From positions 1 to 37,967 of IMG/VR virus record IMGVR_UViG_3300022857_000025: a stretch of 37,967 nt of DNA; one strand, 5' to 3'. Below are positions 19,154 to 27,765 of this stretch, piece after piece. Below the pieces are notes generated by a model. The model was not told the origin of the DNA and did not search any database. It was given only the letters and a program-made list of their open reading frames with translations. A program made the position numbers and the translations under genes. The DNA comes from a virus. Within the stretch, counting starts at the first letter, position 1, and every line of letters starts with the position of its first letter.

Positions 19154-19600
19154 TTATTTTCCTAGTATTTTAATTCCAAGACCCTTTAAGGTATCTTCTG
19201 TCCACACAACAAACTTCCACCCCCGAGTCATACAATATTCTTCAGCAGCATCCCACTTAGATTGGTTCTTAACATATGTCATAACCTCAGTAATATACTT
19301 CCTAGTTTTACGAGCAGGTTGCGCGGGTGGTGTAGTTTCTTTCTTTGGTTTAATCTCAACCAAAAATGTTTGCCCATTTGCCATTTTCATTTTAACGTCT
19401 ACAAAATATCTATGTATCTTATTATCAGTCTTGCATCTGTATGGTATGACAACTTCTTCAGAACTCCATTTTAGAACCTGATCGTTTTCTTCGCACCACT
19501 TAAACACCTGTCGTTCCCATAGGGAACGGAAATATACCTTAGTAGAGTCCCCATCGTACTTATCATGTCGTTTAATTGGGTATCTGCCGGAGTATGCCAT
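19154..19600 (-). CDS. 4: head completion protein gp4
   Basis: 148 aa (T4 gp4 is 150 aa). It shows YFRSLWERQVFKWCEEN, LKWSSEEVVIPYRCKTDNK, HRYFVDVKMKMANG and FLVEIKPKKETTPP, then KWDAAEEYCMTRGWKFVVWT. The E...D...EIKPK pattern is that of TnsA-like nuclease folds, which gp4-family proteins share. In T4 gp4 acts in head completion, before tail joining. The gene is the first of the minus-strand operon, and an exact late promoter lies 35-42 bases upstream of its ATG. Confident by motif pattern and length. Confidence 0.9.
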   Translation of the reverse strand: MAYSGRYPIKRHDKYDGDSTKVYFRSLWERQVFKWCEENDQVLKWSSEEVVIPYRCKTDNKIHRYFVDVKMKMANGQTFLVEIKPKKETTPPAQPARKTRKYITEVMTYVKNQSKWDAAEEYCMTRGWKFVVWTEDTLKGLGIKILGK

Positions 19601-19607
19601 ATAAATA
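19600..19607 (+). promoter_or_regulatory. T4-type late promoter TATAAATA driving gene 48
   Basis: An exact + strand TATAAATA whose expected start near 19613 gives a 40-base leader to ATG 19653. It begins at the start codon of the oppositely oriented gp4 gene. Confidence 0.7.
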
Positions 19608-19634
19608 ATATATAATGTTGTGTATTCTTACAAC

Positions 19635-19642
19635 TATTTATA
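19635..19642 (-). promoter_or_regulatory. T4-type late promoter TATAAATA driving gene 4
   Basis: An exact minus-strand TATAAATA whose start near 19629 gives a leader of about 29 bases to the gp4 ATG. It faces the + strand late promoter at 19600-19607; the two predicted transcripts overlap at their 5' ends. Confidence 0.7.
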
Positions 19643-19652
19643 AGAGAAATCC

Positions 19653-20477
19653 ATGATAGATTTTAATAAAAAAAATGATACAGCAAGGTACATGTATCCA
19701 GAAGATATATCAAATTACCCAAAAATGGCAATTGAAGTTGTCACGGGGGATTACCCAACTTCTGTATTTCTACCGATACCAATTGGAATGCCTATACAAG
19801 ATGGTATGTCATATGGGTCTAATAACCTCAATCAGATTGGCGCTATAGCTCAAGATGTTTTGAACAGTGGTGGTTCGATAAATTCAATTGGAAATAGTAT
19901 AAGTAAGATGAAGAATGAACTTGCCGCTTCGAATGATTCTACCACAAATACAGCTGCACTTGCGATGATTGCGCAGAAGAACGGCATGGGAGCACTTGCG
20001 GGTGGTGATACGGGCAAAGCGATTGCAGAGGCAGTGTTATACAACAAGAGAACATTGCTTAACCCGAATCAAGTAACAACTTTCAATGGTTCTAACACAC
20101 GGTCATATTCATTTGAATTTAAACTAATTGCGACTAGTCAGAAAGATAGTGATACCATAAGGAATATTCTTGAGCGATTACGACTTAATGCATACCCATC
20201 TGGTAATAGGTTTACATTGAAATATCCATCAGAGTTTAATATTAAGGTTCTTAATAGAGACGACACTGTCAATAAGTATTATTCACCTACATATAATTGT
20301 TTCTTACTCAGTATGAGTTCTTCTTATAATACGACTGCTAACTCTTTCTATAAAGACGGAGCACCATTAGATGTTACTCTATCACTACAGTTTCAAGAAA
20401 CTAAAGCACTTACACGAGAAGATATCGAAAAGATGCATTCTGATAGGTCTAGTATGCCAGATAACTTTTACATCTAA
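19653..20477 (+). CDS. 48: baseplate tail tube cap gp48-like
   Basis: 274 aa. An N-terminal part includes YPEDISNYPKMAIEV and PIGMPIQDGMSYG, then an Ala/Gly/Asn-rich helical middle. The C-terminal domain has TFNGSNTRSYSFEFKLI, DTIRNILERLRLNAYPSG, PTYNCFLLSM and DVTLSLQFQETKALTREDI, which is the pattern I associate with gp48 (tube cap). Gp48 sits on the baseplate hub and starts the tail tube. AGAGAAA precedes the start. It is the first of the + strand baseplate genes and has a late promoter. Confidence 0.82.
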   Translation: MIDFNKKNDTARYMYPEDISNYPKMAIEVVTGDYPTSVFLPIPIGMPIQDGMSYGSNNLNQIGAIAQDVLNSGGSINSIGNSISKMKNELAASNDSTTNTAALAMIAQKNGMGALAGGDTGKAIAEAVLYNKRTLLNPNQVTTFNGSNTRSYSFEFKLIATSQKDSDTIRNILERLRLNAYPSGNRFTLKYPSEFNIKVLNRDDTVNKYYSPTYNCFLLSMSSSYNTTANSFYKDGAPLDVTLSLQFQETKALTREDIEKMHSDRSSMPDNFYI

Positions 20478-20488
20478 GAGGTTTTATA

Positions 20489-21268
20489 ATGTCTTTCTTT
20501 AGAAACTTCCCAAAAACTTCCTACGACTATTTCAATACAGGAGTTAATACCAGAATCATTGATTTGTTCAGGTATGTCAAACCTTTAAACACCTTAGATG
20601 ATGAATTGACTGCTTATACTTTTTACAAGATTGAAGAAGGTGACAGACCCGATATAGTATCACAAAAAGTATATGGCACGCCAGAATATTACTGGACTTT
20701 CTTTATAACTAACGACAGCCTTAGAACAGGTTTAGGTGAATGGCCAATGTCATTTAACGAGTTCGATAAGTACATGGCAGAAGAATACTCTGGAGTAACT
20801 TTCACATTCAGACCACAGTACAACTACACTGGAGACGGATTACTACAGTCTATTGAGAATTCTGTTGCGGGTAAGTTTCAAATTGGAGAAACCGTTATAG
20901 GAACATTGAGTGGTGCAACTGGTAAAATAGAAAGTAAAGAACCAACCATGCAACAATTATCTATTGTTGATGTTGTTGGCACATTTCGCAGTAATGAGAT
21001 TATCCGTGGGCAAACTACACTGAACAGTTCTATTACTTATGAAGTTTTTGACACACAAGTAGCACCTCATCACTACGAAGACAATCTTGGTAGGAGAGTT
21101 AACAATGCAATACACATTGATGGAGGTCTTCCCCCAGTGCAGTTGAATACAGTTACCAATTATGAATATGAGTATAATTTAAACGAACAAAGGTCAAATA
21201 TTCGTATTATTAGTAACGATCGTATATTCGAATTCGCAGACTCTTATCAAGAATTACTCAACACATGA
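20489..21268 (+). CDS. 53: baseplate wedge gp53-like
   Basis: 259 aa (T4 gp53 is 196 aa). Residues 1-100 carry the gp53 pattern: YFNTGVNTRIIDLFRYV, YTFYKIEEGDRPDIVSQKVY, GTPEYYWTFFITN and WPMSFNEFDKYM, a LysM-like fold. An inserted beta-rich stretch (about residues 125-180, with FQIGETVIGTLSGATG) follows; similar segments occur in the gp8-like and DUF4815 proteins here. The end holds YEYEYNLNEQRSNIRIISND. AAGAGG precedes the start, and its stop overlaps the gp27 start by ATGA. Gp53 links wedges and binds the hub. Confidence 0.88.
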   Translation: MSFFRNFPKTSYDYFNTGVNTRIIDLFRYVKPLNTLDDELTAYTFYKIEEGDRPDIVSQKVYGTPEYYWTFFITNDSLRTGLGEWPMSFNEFDKYMAEEYSGVTFTFRPQYNYTGDGLLQSIENSVAGKFQIGETVIGTLSGATGKIESKEPTMQQLSIVDVVGTFRSNEIIRGQTTLNSSITYEVFDTQVAPHHYEDNLGRRVNNAIHIDGGLPPVQLNTVTNYEYEYNLNEQRSNIRIISNDRIFEFADSYQELLNT

Positions 21269-22611
21269 TTAACGGCAATCTAGACAATAATAACACTGCA
21301 GAAAGTGCTGTTCCGGGATCTTTTAGGATATCTGAGATATCTATACAGAACGCATACGGTAAAGAGTTTAATATATTTAACCAAGTAACTAAATTGGTAA
21401 TAACTGAGAGTATGTACACCTATGGTCTGCATGCTTCTATAGAAATACTCGATACAGTCAACCTATTTGAAGAACTGCGCATAAGCGGCCAAGAGAAAGT
21501 TACTATCATCATCCACAAGAGAGATAAAGGATCTAAAGACACCATTAAATTGAAAAAAGTATTTTATGTTACGGAAATCCCATTATTTGGTAAGATCAAA
21601 GAAGCAAGTCAAGGATATACCCTAACTTGCCTAAGCGAACACGCATTTACAAATAAGGTAGTAAGTTTGTCTAGGTCTGTTAAAGGTTCTATCTCTAAAG
21701 CAATTGAAAAAGTTATAAAAAACGATCTACAGTATACGGGTGACATATTCAACACGGCAGATAGTAAGGGAAATGTGAGTTTAGTAATACCCAATGTAAA
21801 ACCATTCAAGGCTGTGGACTGGTTGTTGCGTAGATCATTTGACGAGTCCAGTTCACCTATATTTGCATACGAAACGTTGAACGGGTTTTATATAATCCCA
21901 TATAAAGAAATTGCAACCTCAAAAAGTATCGGAACATACAGTTTTACATTTAGACAAAATGATGAGGAAACTACTGAGGAAGGGTATAACGAGCGTAAAT
22001 ACAAAGTACTTGCAATGGCGTCTAACCTAAACAGTTCAAAGTTTCATCACTCTGGACGGGGTGCATATGCATCGACGACAAAAGTATTAGACATATCGAC
22101 CAAGAAATATTATGATGTTAAGTACGATTATCAGAAATCATTCGAGAGGTCTCCCAAGGCGTATGTGGGATATCCGTTGATATCTAATAAGTTTAAGATA
22201 AAAGACGAGACTTTAAATCATCATCACGATTCTTTAGAAATTTATATAAACTCCAATGAAATGTCATATGGTACGAACTATGTGAACTATCATGCGGGAG
22301 CAATTAATAGTGCAGGGACAAGATTGTCCATTCTAGAGAATATGGATTCAATTAAAGTTTCTATCACCATCAATGGTGACTTGTCAGTTAATCCTGGAAA
22401 GAAACTTTCGCTGACCGCACCAAAGTCAATTGATCCACAAGTATATAAAAAGATACGAGAAAAATCTGCAAAAAGAAGCTCTGAGCATGACATGATGATA
22501 TCTGGGGACTACATAATTACTGGAGTTCAACATGTATTCAGTGATAAGTACACATGCGAAGCAGTACTGAAGCGAGATTATTCATATTACACATTAGATT
22601 CGGCAGAGTAA
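21265..22611 (+). CDS. 27: baseplate hub gp27-like
   Basis: 448 aa (T4 gp27 is 391 aa). After an Asn-rich start, the protein has FRISEISIQNAYGKEFNIF, ITESMYTYGLHASIEILD, FYVTEIPLFGKIKEASQGYT, FKAVDWLLRRSFDES and FSDKYTCEAVLKRDY at the C-terminus. The paired beta-barrel pattern of T4 gp27/VgrG gp27-like domains is recognisable. Gp27 forms the trimeric ring around the gp5 spike. Coupled to gp53, and 4 bases before gp5; the order 53-27-5-PAAR fits a hub-spike operon. Confidence 0.82.
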   Translation: MINGNLDNNNTAESAVPGSFRISEISIQNAYGKEFNIFNQVTKLVITESMYTYGLHASIEILDTVNLFEELRISGQEKVTIIIHKRDKGSKDTIKLKKVFYVTEIPLFGKIKEASQGYTLTCLSEHAFTNKVVSLSRSVKGSISKAIEKVIKNDLQYTGDIFNTADSKGNVSLVIPNVKPFKAVDWLLRRSFDESSSPIFAYETLNGFYIIPYKEIATSKSIGTYSFTFRQNDEETTEEGYNERKYKVLAMASNLNSSKFHHSGRGAYASTTKVLDISTKKYYDVKYDYQKSFERSPKAYVGYPLISNKFKIKDETLNHHHDSLEIYINSNEMSYGTNYVNYHAGAINSAGTRLSILENMDSIKVSITINGDLSVNPGKKLSLTAPKSIDPQVYKKIREKSAKRSSEHDMMISGDYIITGVQHVFSDKYTCEAVLKRDYSYYTLDSAE

Positions 22612-22615
22612 CATT

Positions 22616-24127
22616 ATGGCAAGTAGTACAGACCAATTTATTGGAGCAAGTTTTGTTTGGTTCACAGGCGTGGTTGAAGATCGCACCGATCCAGAAATGA
22701 TGGGGCGAGTTAGGGTTAGATGCTTTGGGTTTCACACAGACTCTAAGGCACAGATCCCTACTAACGATCTCCCTTGGGCAACGGTATTATTACCAAATAC
22801 CTCAGCATCAGTATCTGGTGTAGGACACACTCACGGATTGGTTCCTGGGAGTTGGGTTGTTGGGTTTTTCCGAGACGGATCATCTGCACAAGATCCAGTT
22901 ATCATGGGATCTATAGCAAGTTCATTCGAACAGATGCCGGTTTCTACCAAAGGGTTTTCTGATCCTGGTGGACATTATCCAAAATATATCGGCGAACCTG
23001 ATGTGAATAAACTAGCCCGTGGAATAGACACTCACCCATATGTAAATGACGTAAGCATTGGTGAACCCGCGTCGCCATATGCAGCGGTATATCCATACAA
23101 CAAGGTTATAGAAACTGAGTCTGGTCATAAGATAGAACTTGATGATACCCAAGGCGCAGAGCGAGTTAGAATAACTCATCATTCCGGCTCATTCGTTGAG
23201 ATGCAACCTGAAGGCGATATTGTAATTAGACAAGAGAACAAGTATGAAATTGTTCTATCCAACGATAACTGTCACGTCCAAGGGAATATCAACTTATTAG
23301 TTGATGGGAATGTAAATCAGTTTATCCGGGGCGACCTAGATATATTCGCAGAAGGGAATATGAGTTTTAAATCTGGTGGAAACATCACCTTTGATGCAGC
23401 GGGTAATTACGCTGAAGCAGCATCTAATATTAACATGAACACATCGCCCGCTGACCCATTCGGTGCGGATGCTCAACGTTTAGTTCTTGCTCTTGCAGGA
23501 TCTAACGCTGCGTTTGACGATGACTTTGATAATGATAACGCAGCATTAATCGTCCCATCAGAAGATGTTGTTGTTACTGAAAATGTTACTCCTGATACGA
23601 CTCCAGAGGTAGTGAAAAAAAATCCAGCAAAACAAGTGTGTGATGGCATATCTGAGGACGATGTTACAGATTCTCTACAATTGACACCCAATTATACATT
23701 GGCATCAGTTTCTTCTGCAGCACTGTTTAAGCATACCGTACAAGCACAGGCGGGGTATACTAAATCAGAAATTGCATGTAACCTAAAGGCACTTTGTGAA
23801 AATATTCTAGAACCAATCATTGCGCAATACCCAGGCCTAAGAGTTAACTCTGGATTCCGAACAGTAACTACAGGTAAATCTCAACACGAACGGGGGATGG
23901 CATGTGATATTCAATGGCCCGGAATTAAACCCGCCGAATATCTTAATCGTGCGCAGTGGATTAAAGCAAACGTTGGATATGATCAACTTATATTTGAACA
24001 TGGAAACTCTATCTGGTTACACCTAAGTTTTGATCGCCCTAGAAATAATCAGGGCACTCCGCAGAGAAACCGTGAACTAACTTATTACAAAAGTAAGTAT
24101 ACCTCTGGTATGACTTTGTACTACTAA
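22616..24127 (+). CDS. 5: baseplate spike/hub gp5 with C-terminal M15 peptidase domain
   Basis: 503 aa. Residues about 10-105 form the OB-fold (FVWFTGVVEDRTDPEMMGRV, then GLVPGSWVVGFFRDGSSAQD). About 165-275 is a VgrG/gp5-type beta-helix with repeated hydrophobic and Gly spacing (NLLVDGNVNQFIRGDLDIFA). A linker of about 50 acidic residues follows. The C-terminal about 130 residues are an M15 zinc peptidase: NSGFRT (411-416), SQHERGMACD with H424 and D431, and WLHLSF with H469. T4 gp5 has a lysozyme domain between OB-fold and beta-helix; here the muralytic function is a peptidase at the end. A PAAR gene follows by one base. Confidence 0.9.
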   Translation: MASSTDQFIGASFVWFTGVVEDRTDPEMMGRVRVRCFGFHTDSKAQIPTNDLPWATVLLPNTSASVSGVGHTHGLVPGSWVVGFFRDGSSAQDPVIMGSIASSFEQMPVSTKGFSDPGGHYPKYIGEPDVNKLARGIDTHPYVNDVSIGEPASPYAAVYPYNKVIETESGHKIELDDTQGAERVRITHHSGSFVEMQPEGDIVIRQENKYEIVLSNDNCHVQGNINLLVDGNVNQFIRGDLDIFAEGNMSFKSGGNITFDAAGNYAEAASNINMNTSPADPFGADAQRLVLALAGSNAAFDDDFDNDNAALIVPSEDVVVTENVTPDTTPEVVKKNPAKQVCDGISEDDVTDSLQLTPNYTLASVSSAALFKHTVQAQAGYTKSEIACNLKALCENILEPIIAQYPGLRVNSGFRTVTTGKSQHERGMACDIQWPGIKPAEYLNRAQWIKANVGYDQLIFEHGNSIWLHLSFDRPRNNQGTPQRNRELTYYKSKYTSGMTLYY

Positions 24128-24128
24128 A

Positions 24129-24425
24129 ATGCCAGCAGTAGCAAGAATAGGTGACCCGACCACAACAGGGCATGGATGTGATGCCACCACTACTGTGATA
24201 GGTGGTTCGGGGAATGTGTTTGCTAATGGTATCGGGGTAGAGCGTCAAGGAGACCCTACAGCGCCGCATACGATCCTTGCGGGTAGTGTATGTGTACCCC
24301 ACGGCGCTGTGATCAACGTGGGGTCTCATAATGTCTTTACTAATGGTATTCCTACTGCAAGGGTTGGTGACTCCACCGACGGAGGTGCTATCACTGCTGG
24401 GTCGCCCAACGTGTTCGCAAATTAA
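24129..24425 (+). CDS. PAAR-repeat spike tip protein (gp5.4-like)
   Basis: 98 aa. It has MPAVARIGDPTTTGHGCDAT, then repeating strands with G-rich turns (GNVFANGIGVERQGDPTAPH, VCVPHGAVINVGSHNVFTNG and ARVGDSTDGGAITAGSPNVF). This is the PAAR pattern, a small cone that caps the gp5 beta-helix and sharpens the spike, with His/Cys metal ligands (H15 and C17, then later H46 or C54 and H58). It starts one base after gp5, consistent with a complex. High confidence by repeat pattern. Confidence 0.93.
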   Translation: MPAVARIGDPTTTGHGCDATTTVIGGSGNVFANGIGVERQGDPTAPHTILAGSVCVPHGAVINVGSHNVFTNGIPTARVGDSTDGGAITAGSPNVFAN

Positions 24426-24428
24426 CCC

Positions 24429-24457
24429 TTGCCAATATTCCAAAAATGGTGTATAAT
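24429..24457 (+). promoter_or_regulatory. sigma70-like promoter ahead of gene 25
   Basis: TTGCCA (24429-24434), a 17-bp spacer and TATAAT (24452-24457). The -35 begins just after the PAAR stop. It is of the TTGC type but has no hairpin and no properly spaced TG extension. Confidence 0.6.
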
Positions 24458-24495
24458 ATTCATTGGTCCAGCAGGGTAGTAGCTACAATATAACA

Positions 24496-24503
24496 TATAA
24501 ATA
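24496..24503 (+). promoter_or_regulatory. exact TATAAATA just upstream of gene 25
   Basis: An exact late-promoter match, but the expected transcription start falls on or next to the ATG at 24509, giving an mRNA with no leader. It may act as a weak late promoter or be an AT-rich chance match. Confidence 0.35.
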
Positions 24504-24508
24504 AAAGT

Positions 24509-24952
24509 ATGAGCACAGAACTACTATCAGACGTTAATGTAACAAACCAGAAGGTTGCTATTGTTTCTAGAAGAAAACAATACTCTGACCTAGACTTGTC
24601 ATTAATACCTCACCCAAACAAAAAGGATATAATTCCTTTAACGGATATTGCAGCAGTAAAGAATTCTATTAAGAATTTAATACTTACTTCAAGATACGAG
24701 AGACCATTTCAACCAGAACTTGATTCTGGTGTGAGAAGTATGTTATTCGAGAATGCGGATAGCATGACAAGATATATGTTAACTAGTAGAGTTAAGAGAA
24801 TCATTGATAATTACGAACCTAGAGTTAATAATGTAATTGTCCAAGTAGAAGATGACTCTGACAACAATGGATACAATATAACTATAGTTTTTAACGTTAT
24901 AACTTATGACTCGCAGTCAGACGTTAGAATATTCTTAGAGAGAGTTCGATAA
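24509..24952 (+). CDS. 25: baseplate wedge gp25
   Basis: 147 aa (T4 gp25 is 132 aa). The core pattern KDIIPLTDIAAVKNSIKNLI, YERPFQPELDSGVRSMLFEN and ITIVFNVITY is that of the gp25/GPW family, the lysozyme-like-fold wedge protein that attaches the tail sheath. The stop overlaps the gp6 start by one base. No typical ribosome binding site lies just upstream; translation may start weakly or on a leaderless transcript. Confidence 0.92.
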   Translation: MSTELLSDVNVTNQKVAIVSRRKQYSDLDLSLIPHPNKKDIIPLTDIAAVKNSIKNLILTSRYERPFQPELDSGVRSMLFENADSMTRYMLTSRVKRIIDNYEPRVNNVIVQVEDDSDNNGYNITIVFNVITYDSQSDVRIFLERVR

Positions 24953-26796
24953 TGGCAGTCAACCTAAATGTAACTGAATTAGATTTTGATCTGATCAAGC
25001 AAAATTTAAAAAATTACTTATCATCACAATCGAAGTATAATGACTACGACTTTGAAGGGTCTGGGCTATCTATTCTATTAGATGTTCTGGCATATAATAC
25101 ACATTATAACGCGATGACAGCACACCTTGCGTTGAATGAGGCGTTTCTCGACTCAGCGCAGATTCGCGGTAATGTTGTGTCACATTCGAAATTGTTGGGA
25201 TACTTGCCTAGGTCAAAGACTGCATCTACAGGACTAGTTAATGTAACGGTTAATAATCCAATTGGTTCACCAGTACCTGCTTATTTAACTCTAGAACGCG
25301 GAACTAAATTTATTTCTATAGTTGATGGTGAGGAATTTCCGTTTGTGGTAACAGAATCTACTTCTGCAACATATTCTGCATCTAATAATAATTTTGTATA
25401 TCCAAATATAGCTATCAAACAGGGCACATTTAAAAGTCTTACTTATAGGGTAGACACTTCCATCGAAAATCAAAAGTTTGAGATACCAGATGAAGATATT
25501 GATATCTCAACTCTGAGAGTTCGCCTCAAGACAAATGATGACTCTGACGACTATACTATATACACTCAATTCTCATCTTTGGTAAATGTTGGTGCTAGTA
25601 GTAGAGTTTACTTTGTTCAGGAGAATAGTGGTAGTAAGTATGAGATTTATTTCGGTGATGGTATTATTGGCGCAAGGCCAACTTCAAATAATATTGTAGA
25701 GTTGGAGTATGTATATACATCTGGTGCAATAGCAAACTCTGCTAGAAACTTTGAAATAGTATCTGAGATAGGTGGTAACTCTGATATTACAGTCGCAACA
25801 GTTAGTTCAGGCACAGGCGGTGACGATCGAGAGTCAATAGAATCTATTCGTTTTAACGCGCCTCTGACATACATTACACAGAACCGTGCAGTGACTGCCG
25901 ACGATTATAAAGCAATTATTTTAAGAGAATATGGTGACATCGATGCGATTTCCGTTTGGGGTGGTGAAGATGCTAGTCCTCCAGATTATGGTAAAGTATA
26001 TATCTCGATTAAACCTAAAACTTCTGATACATTAAGTACGACAGATAAAGAATTTATCAAAGATAATATCCTAAAGGGTAAGAATGTTATTTCTATCACA
26101 CCAGTAATGGTCGACCCAGAATACACTTTCATTAAACTAGAAGTATTCTTTAAGTATAACCCTAACCTAACTGATAGAAAACTTGCTGAGTTACAAGCAT
26201 TAGTTGCAAACGTCATTGCAAATTATAACAATACTGATTTGAAGAGATTCGACGGCGTGTTTAGATATTCTAAGTTGTTAAGAAATATCGACTCTTCTGA
26301 TCCTGCTATATTAAACTCATACTCAAGAGTCTATATGTATAAGGTTGTTACTCCTTCGAACACTGTTCAAAACTATTACGACTTATATTTCTCATCTCCG
26401 ATATACACTACAACTTCTTCAGAATCTGTTCTGGAAAGTACATCATTTTTGATCAATAGTATTGAACACTTCTTTGGCGACTATCCGATTATTAATTCTA
26501 ATAATCGACGCATAACTATTTACAAGATTGTTAATGGTGCGAGAGTAATAGTCAACTCTGAAGCAGGTATTATATACACTGCAACTGGTAGAATAGTTAT
26601 CAATAACTTTAAACCCGACACAACTGCTGAGATTAGGCTTACAGTTCTACCAAATTCATTAGACCTTGCGCCTAAACGCAATCAGTTATTGTCGATATCA
26701 CCTTTCTTTACAGAAGTTAATGGTGAGGTAGATACTATTGCGGTATCTGGTTCATCAGGAACAGTTGATTACACTACAACTTCTAGACACAAGTAA
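24952..26796 (+). CDS. 6: baseplate wedge gp6
   Basis: 614 aa (T4 gp6 is 660 aa). The N-terminus has YDFEGSGLSILLDVLAYNTH, AHLALNEAFLDSAQIRGNVV and HSKLLGYLPRSKTAS, characteristic of gp6 (Baseplate_J-like) in marine T4-type phages. The middle contains SGTGGDDRESIESIRFNAPL and AVTADDYKAIILREYGDIDA, the second conserved block, and the C-terminal part is beta-rich. Gp6 dimers form the ring that ties wedges together. The frame overlaps gp25 by one base, an expected pairing. Confidence 0.93.
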   Translation: MAVNLNVTELDFDLIKQNLKNYLSSQSKYNDYDFEGSGLSILLDVLAYNTHYNAMTAHLALNEAFLDSAQIRGNVVSHSKLLGYLPRSKTASTGLVNVTVNNPIGSPVPAYLTLERGTKFISIVDGEEFPFVVTESTSATYSASNNNFVYPNIAIKQGTFKSLTYRVDTSIENQKFEIPDEDIDISTLRVRLKTNDDSDDYTIYTQFSSLVNVGASSRVYFVQENSGSKYEIYFGDGIIGARPTSNNIVELEYVYTSGAIANSARNFEIVSEIGGNSDITVATVSSGTGGDDRESIESIRFNAPLTYITQNRAVTADDYKAIILREYGDIDAISVWGGEDASPPDYGKVYISIKPKTSDTLSTTDKEFIKDNILKGKNVISITPVMVDPEYTFIKLEVFFKYNPNLTDRKLAELQALVANVIANYNNTDLKRFDGVFRYSKLLRNIDSSDPAILNSYSRVYMYKVVTPSNTVQNYYDLYFSSPIYTTTSSESVLESTSFLINSIEHFFGDYPIINSNNRRITIYKIVNGARVIVNSEAGIIYTATGRIVINNFKPDTTAEIRLTVLPNSLDLAPKRNQLLSISPFFTEVNGEVDTIAVSGSSGTVDYTTTSRHK

Positions 26797-26802
26797 ATAG
26801 TT

Positions 26803-27750
26803 ATGGCATCTATCGAAGCATCCGCGTCTTCAAAACGAAAGACCAAAGAATCTATTAGAGTAGAATCATTAATACCCGAATACCTTAGAGAGAATTCGGA
26901 AAGATTATTGATGTTGCTCGAAGATTACTATAAATTCATGAATCAGGGATTTCAACCATCGTATGAACTACATCACATATCTGAAGAACGAGACATTGAT
27001 ACCGCTGAACATTATTTAGATCTTATTCAGAAAGAGATCGCGGTAGTTATACCTAGAGATATTCAAACTGACAGAGTTAAACTATACAAGAGACTAGTTA
27101 ACTATTATAATATTAGAGGTTCTTCTGAGTCTATTGAAACTTTCTTTCGTATACTATTGCAAGATGAAGTCGAAGTATACTACCCAAAGGATCAAATGTT
27201 GATCCCATCTGCGGGAAAATGGGATCCTAGTATTCAGAGATACCTTAATTCAGATGGATTCTTGTCAGATAGAAACAAGTTACAAGATTCTTATTTCTAC
27301 CAGAAATTCTCATATGTTATTAGAACTGGTAACAATGTAGATCAGTGGGAAAATGTATACAACAAATTAGTACACCCAAGTGGATTTATTTTCTTCGGTG
27401 AGATTTTCTTATTACTGATGGCAACTCTTGATCAAGGTGTTGTAAATAGTGGTGCAATCATGCCAGGGCGCCAGCCAGGATTGATCCGAGATGAAGATCT
27501 GCCAAGATTAGTCTATATGATCGCAGCTCATAATAGGATGAGCGTTCAAGAATCTTTAATGGTAGTAATACTTGCACTTACATATGTGGATCAATACTAT
27601 GTACGCAAGTCTAAAGAATTCTCAGACCTGCTCAAGTTCTACGACGAATCTCCAATGTATTCTTATGAGAATTTCACTATACAACAGGGTATAAATAAAA
27701 CAATCGATAGAGTTAATGTAGGAGTCTCTATCACGCAATCATCAATGTAA
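26803..27750 (+). CDS. virion structural protein of the baseplate region, gp7-like position
   Basis: 315 aa. The sequence has ESLIPEYLRENSERLLMLLE, DYYKFMNQGF, DRVKLYKRLVNYYNIRGSSE with a helix SIETFFRILLQDEVEVYYPK, then PSAGKWDPSIQRY. This matches a conserved structural protein of cyanophages between gp6 and gp8. T4 gp7 occupies that place but is far larger (1032 aa), so homology is unclear and I give no symbol. Only 6 bases separate it from gp6, so it is probably part of the wedge. An exact late-promoter sequence lies in its last codons. Confidence 0.75.
   Translation: MASIEASASSKRKTKESIRVESLIPEYLRENSERLLMLLEDYYKFMNQGFQPSYELHHISEERDIDTAEHYLDLIQKEIAVVIPRDIQTDRVKLYKRLVNYYNIRGSSESIETFFRILLQDEVEVYYPKDQMLIPSAGKWDPSIQRYLNSDGFLSDRNKLQDSYFYQKFSYVIRTGNNVDQWENVYNKLVHPSGFIFFGEIFLLLMATLDQGVVNSGAIMPGRQPGLIRDEDLPRLVYMIAAHNRMSVQESLMVVILALTYVDQYYVRKSKEFSDLLKFYDESPMYSYENFTIQQGINKTIDRVNVGVSITQSSM
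27690..27697 (+). promoter_or_regulatory. T4-type late promoter TATAAATA inside the 26803 gene
   Basis: An exact TATAAATA, 68 bases before the gp8-like start, could give a separate late transcript for gp8 and downstream genes. It lies in coding sequence, so a chance match is possible. Confidence 0.45.
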
Positions 27751-27765
27751 GAGGAATATTTAAAA

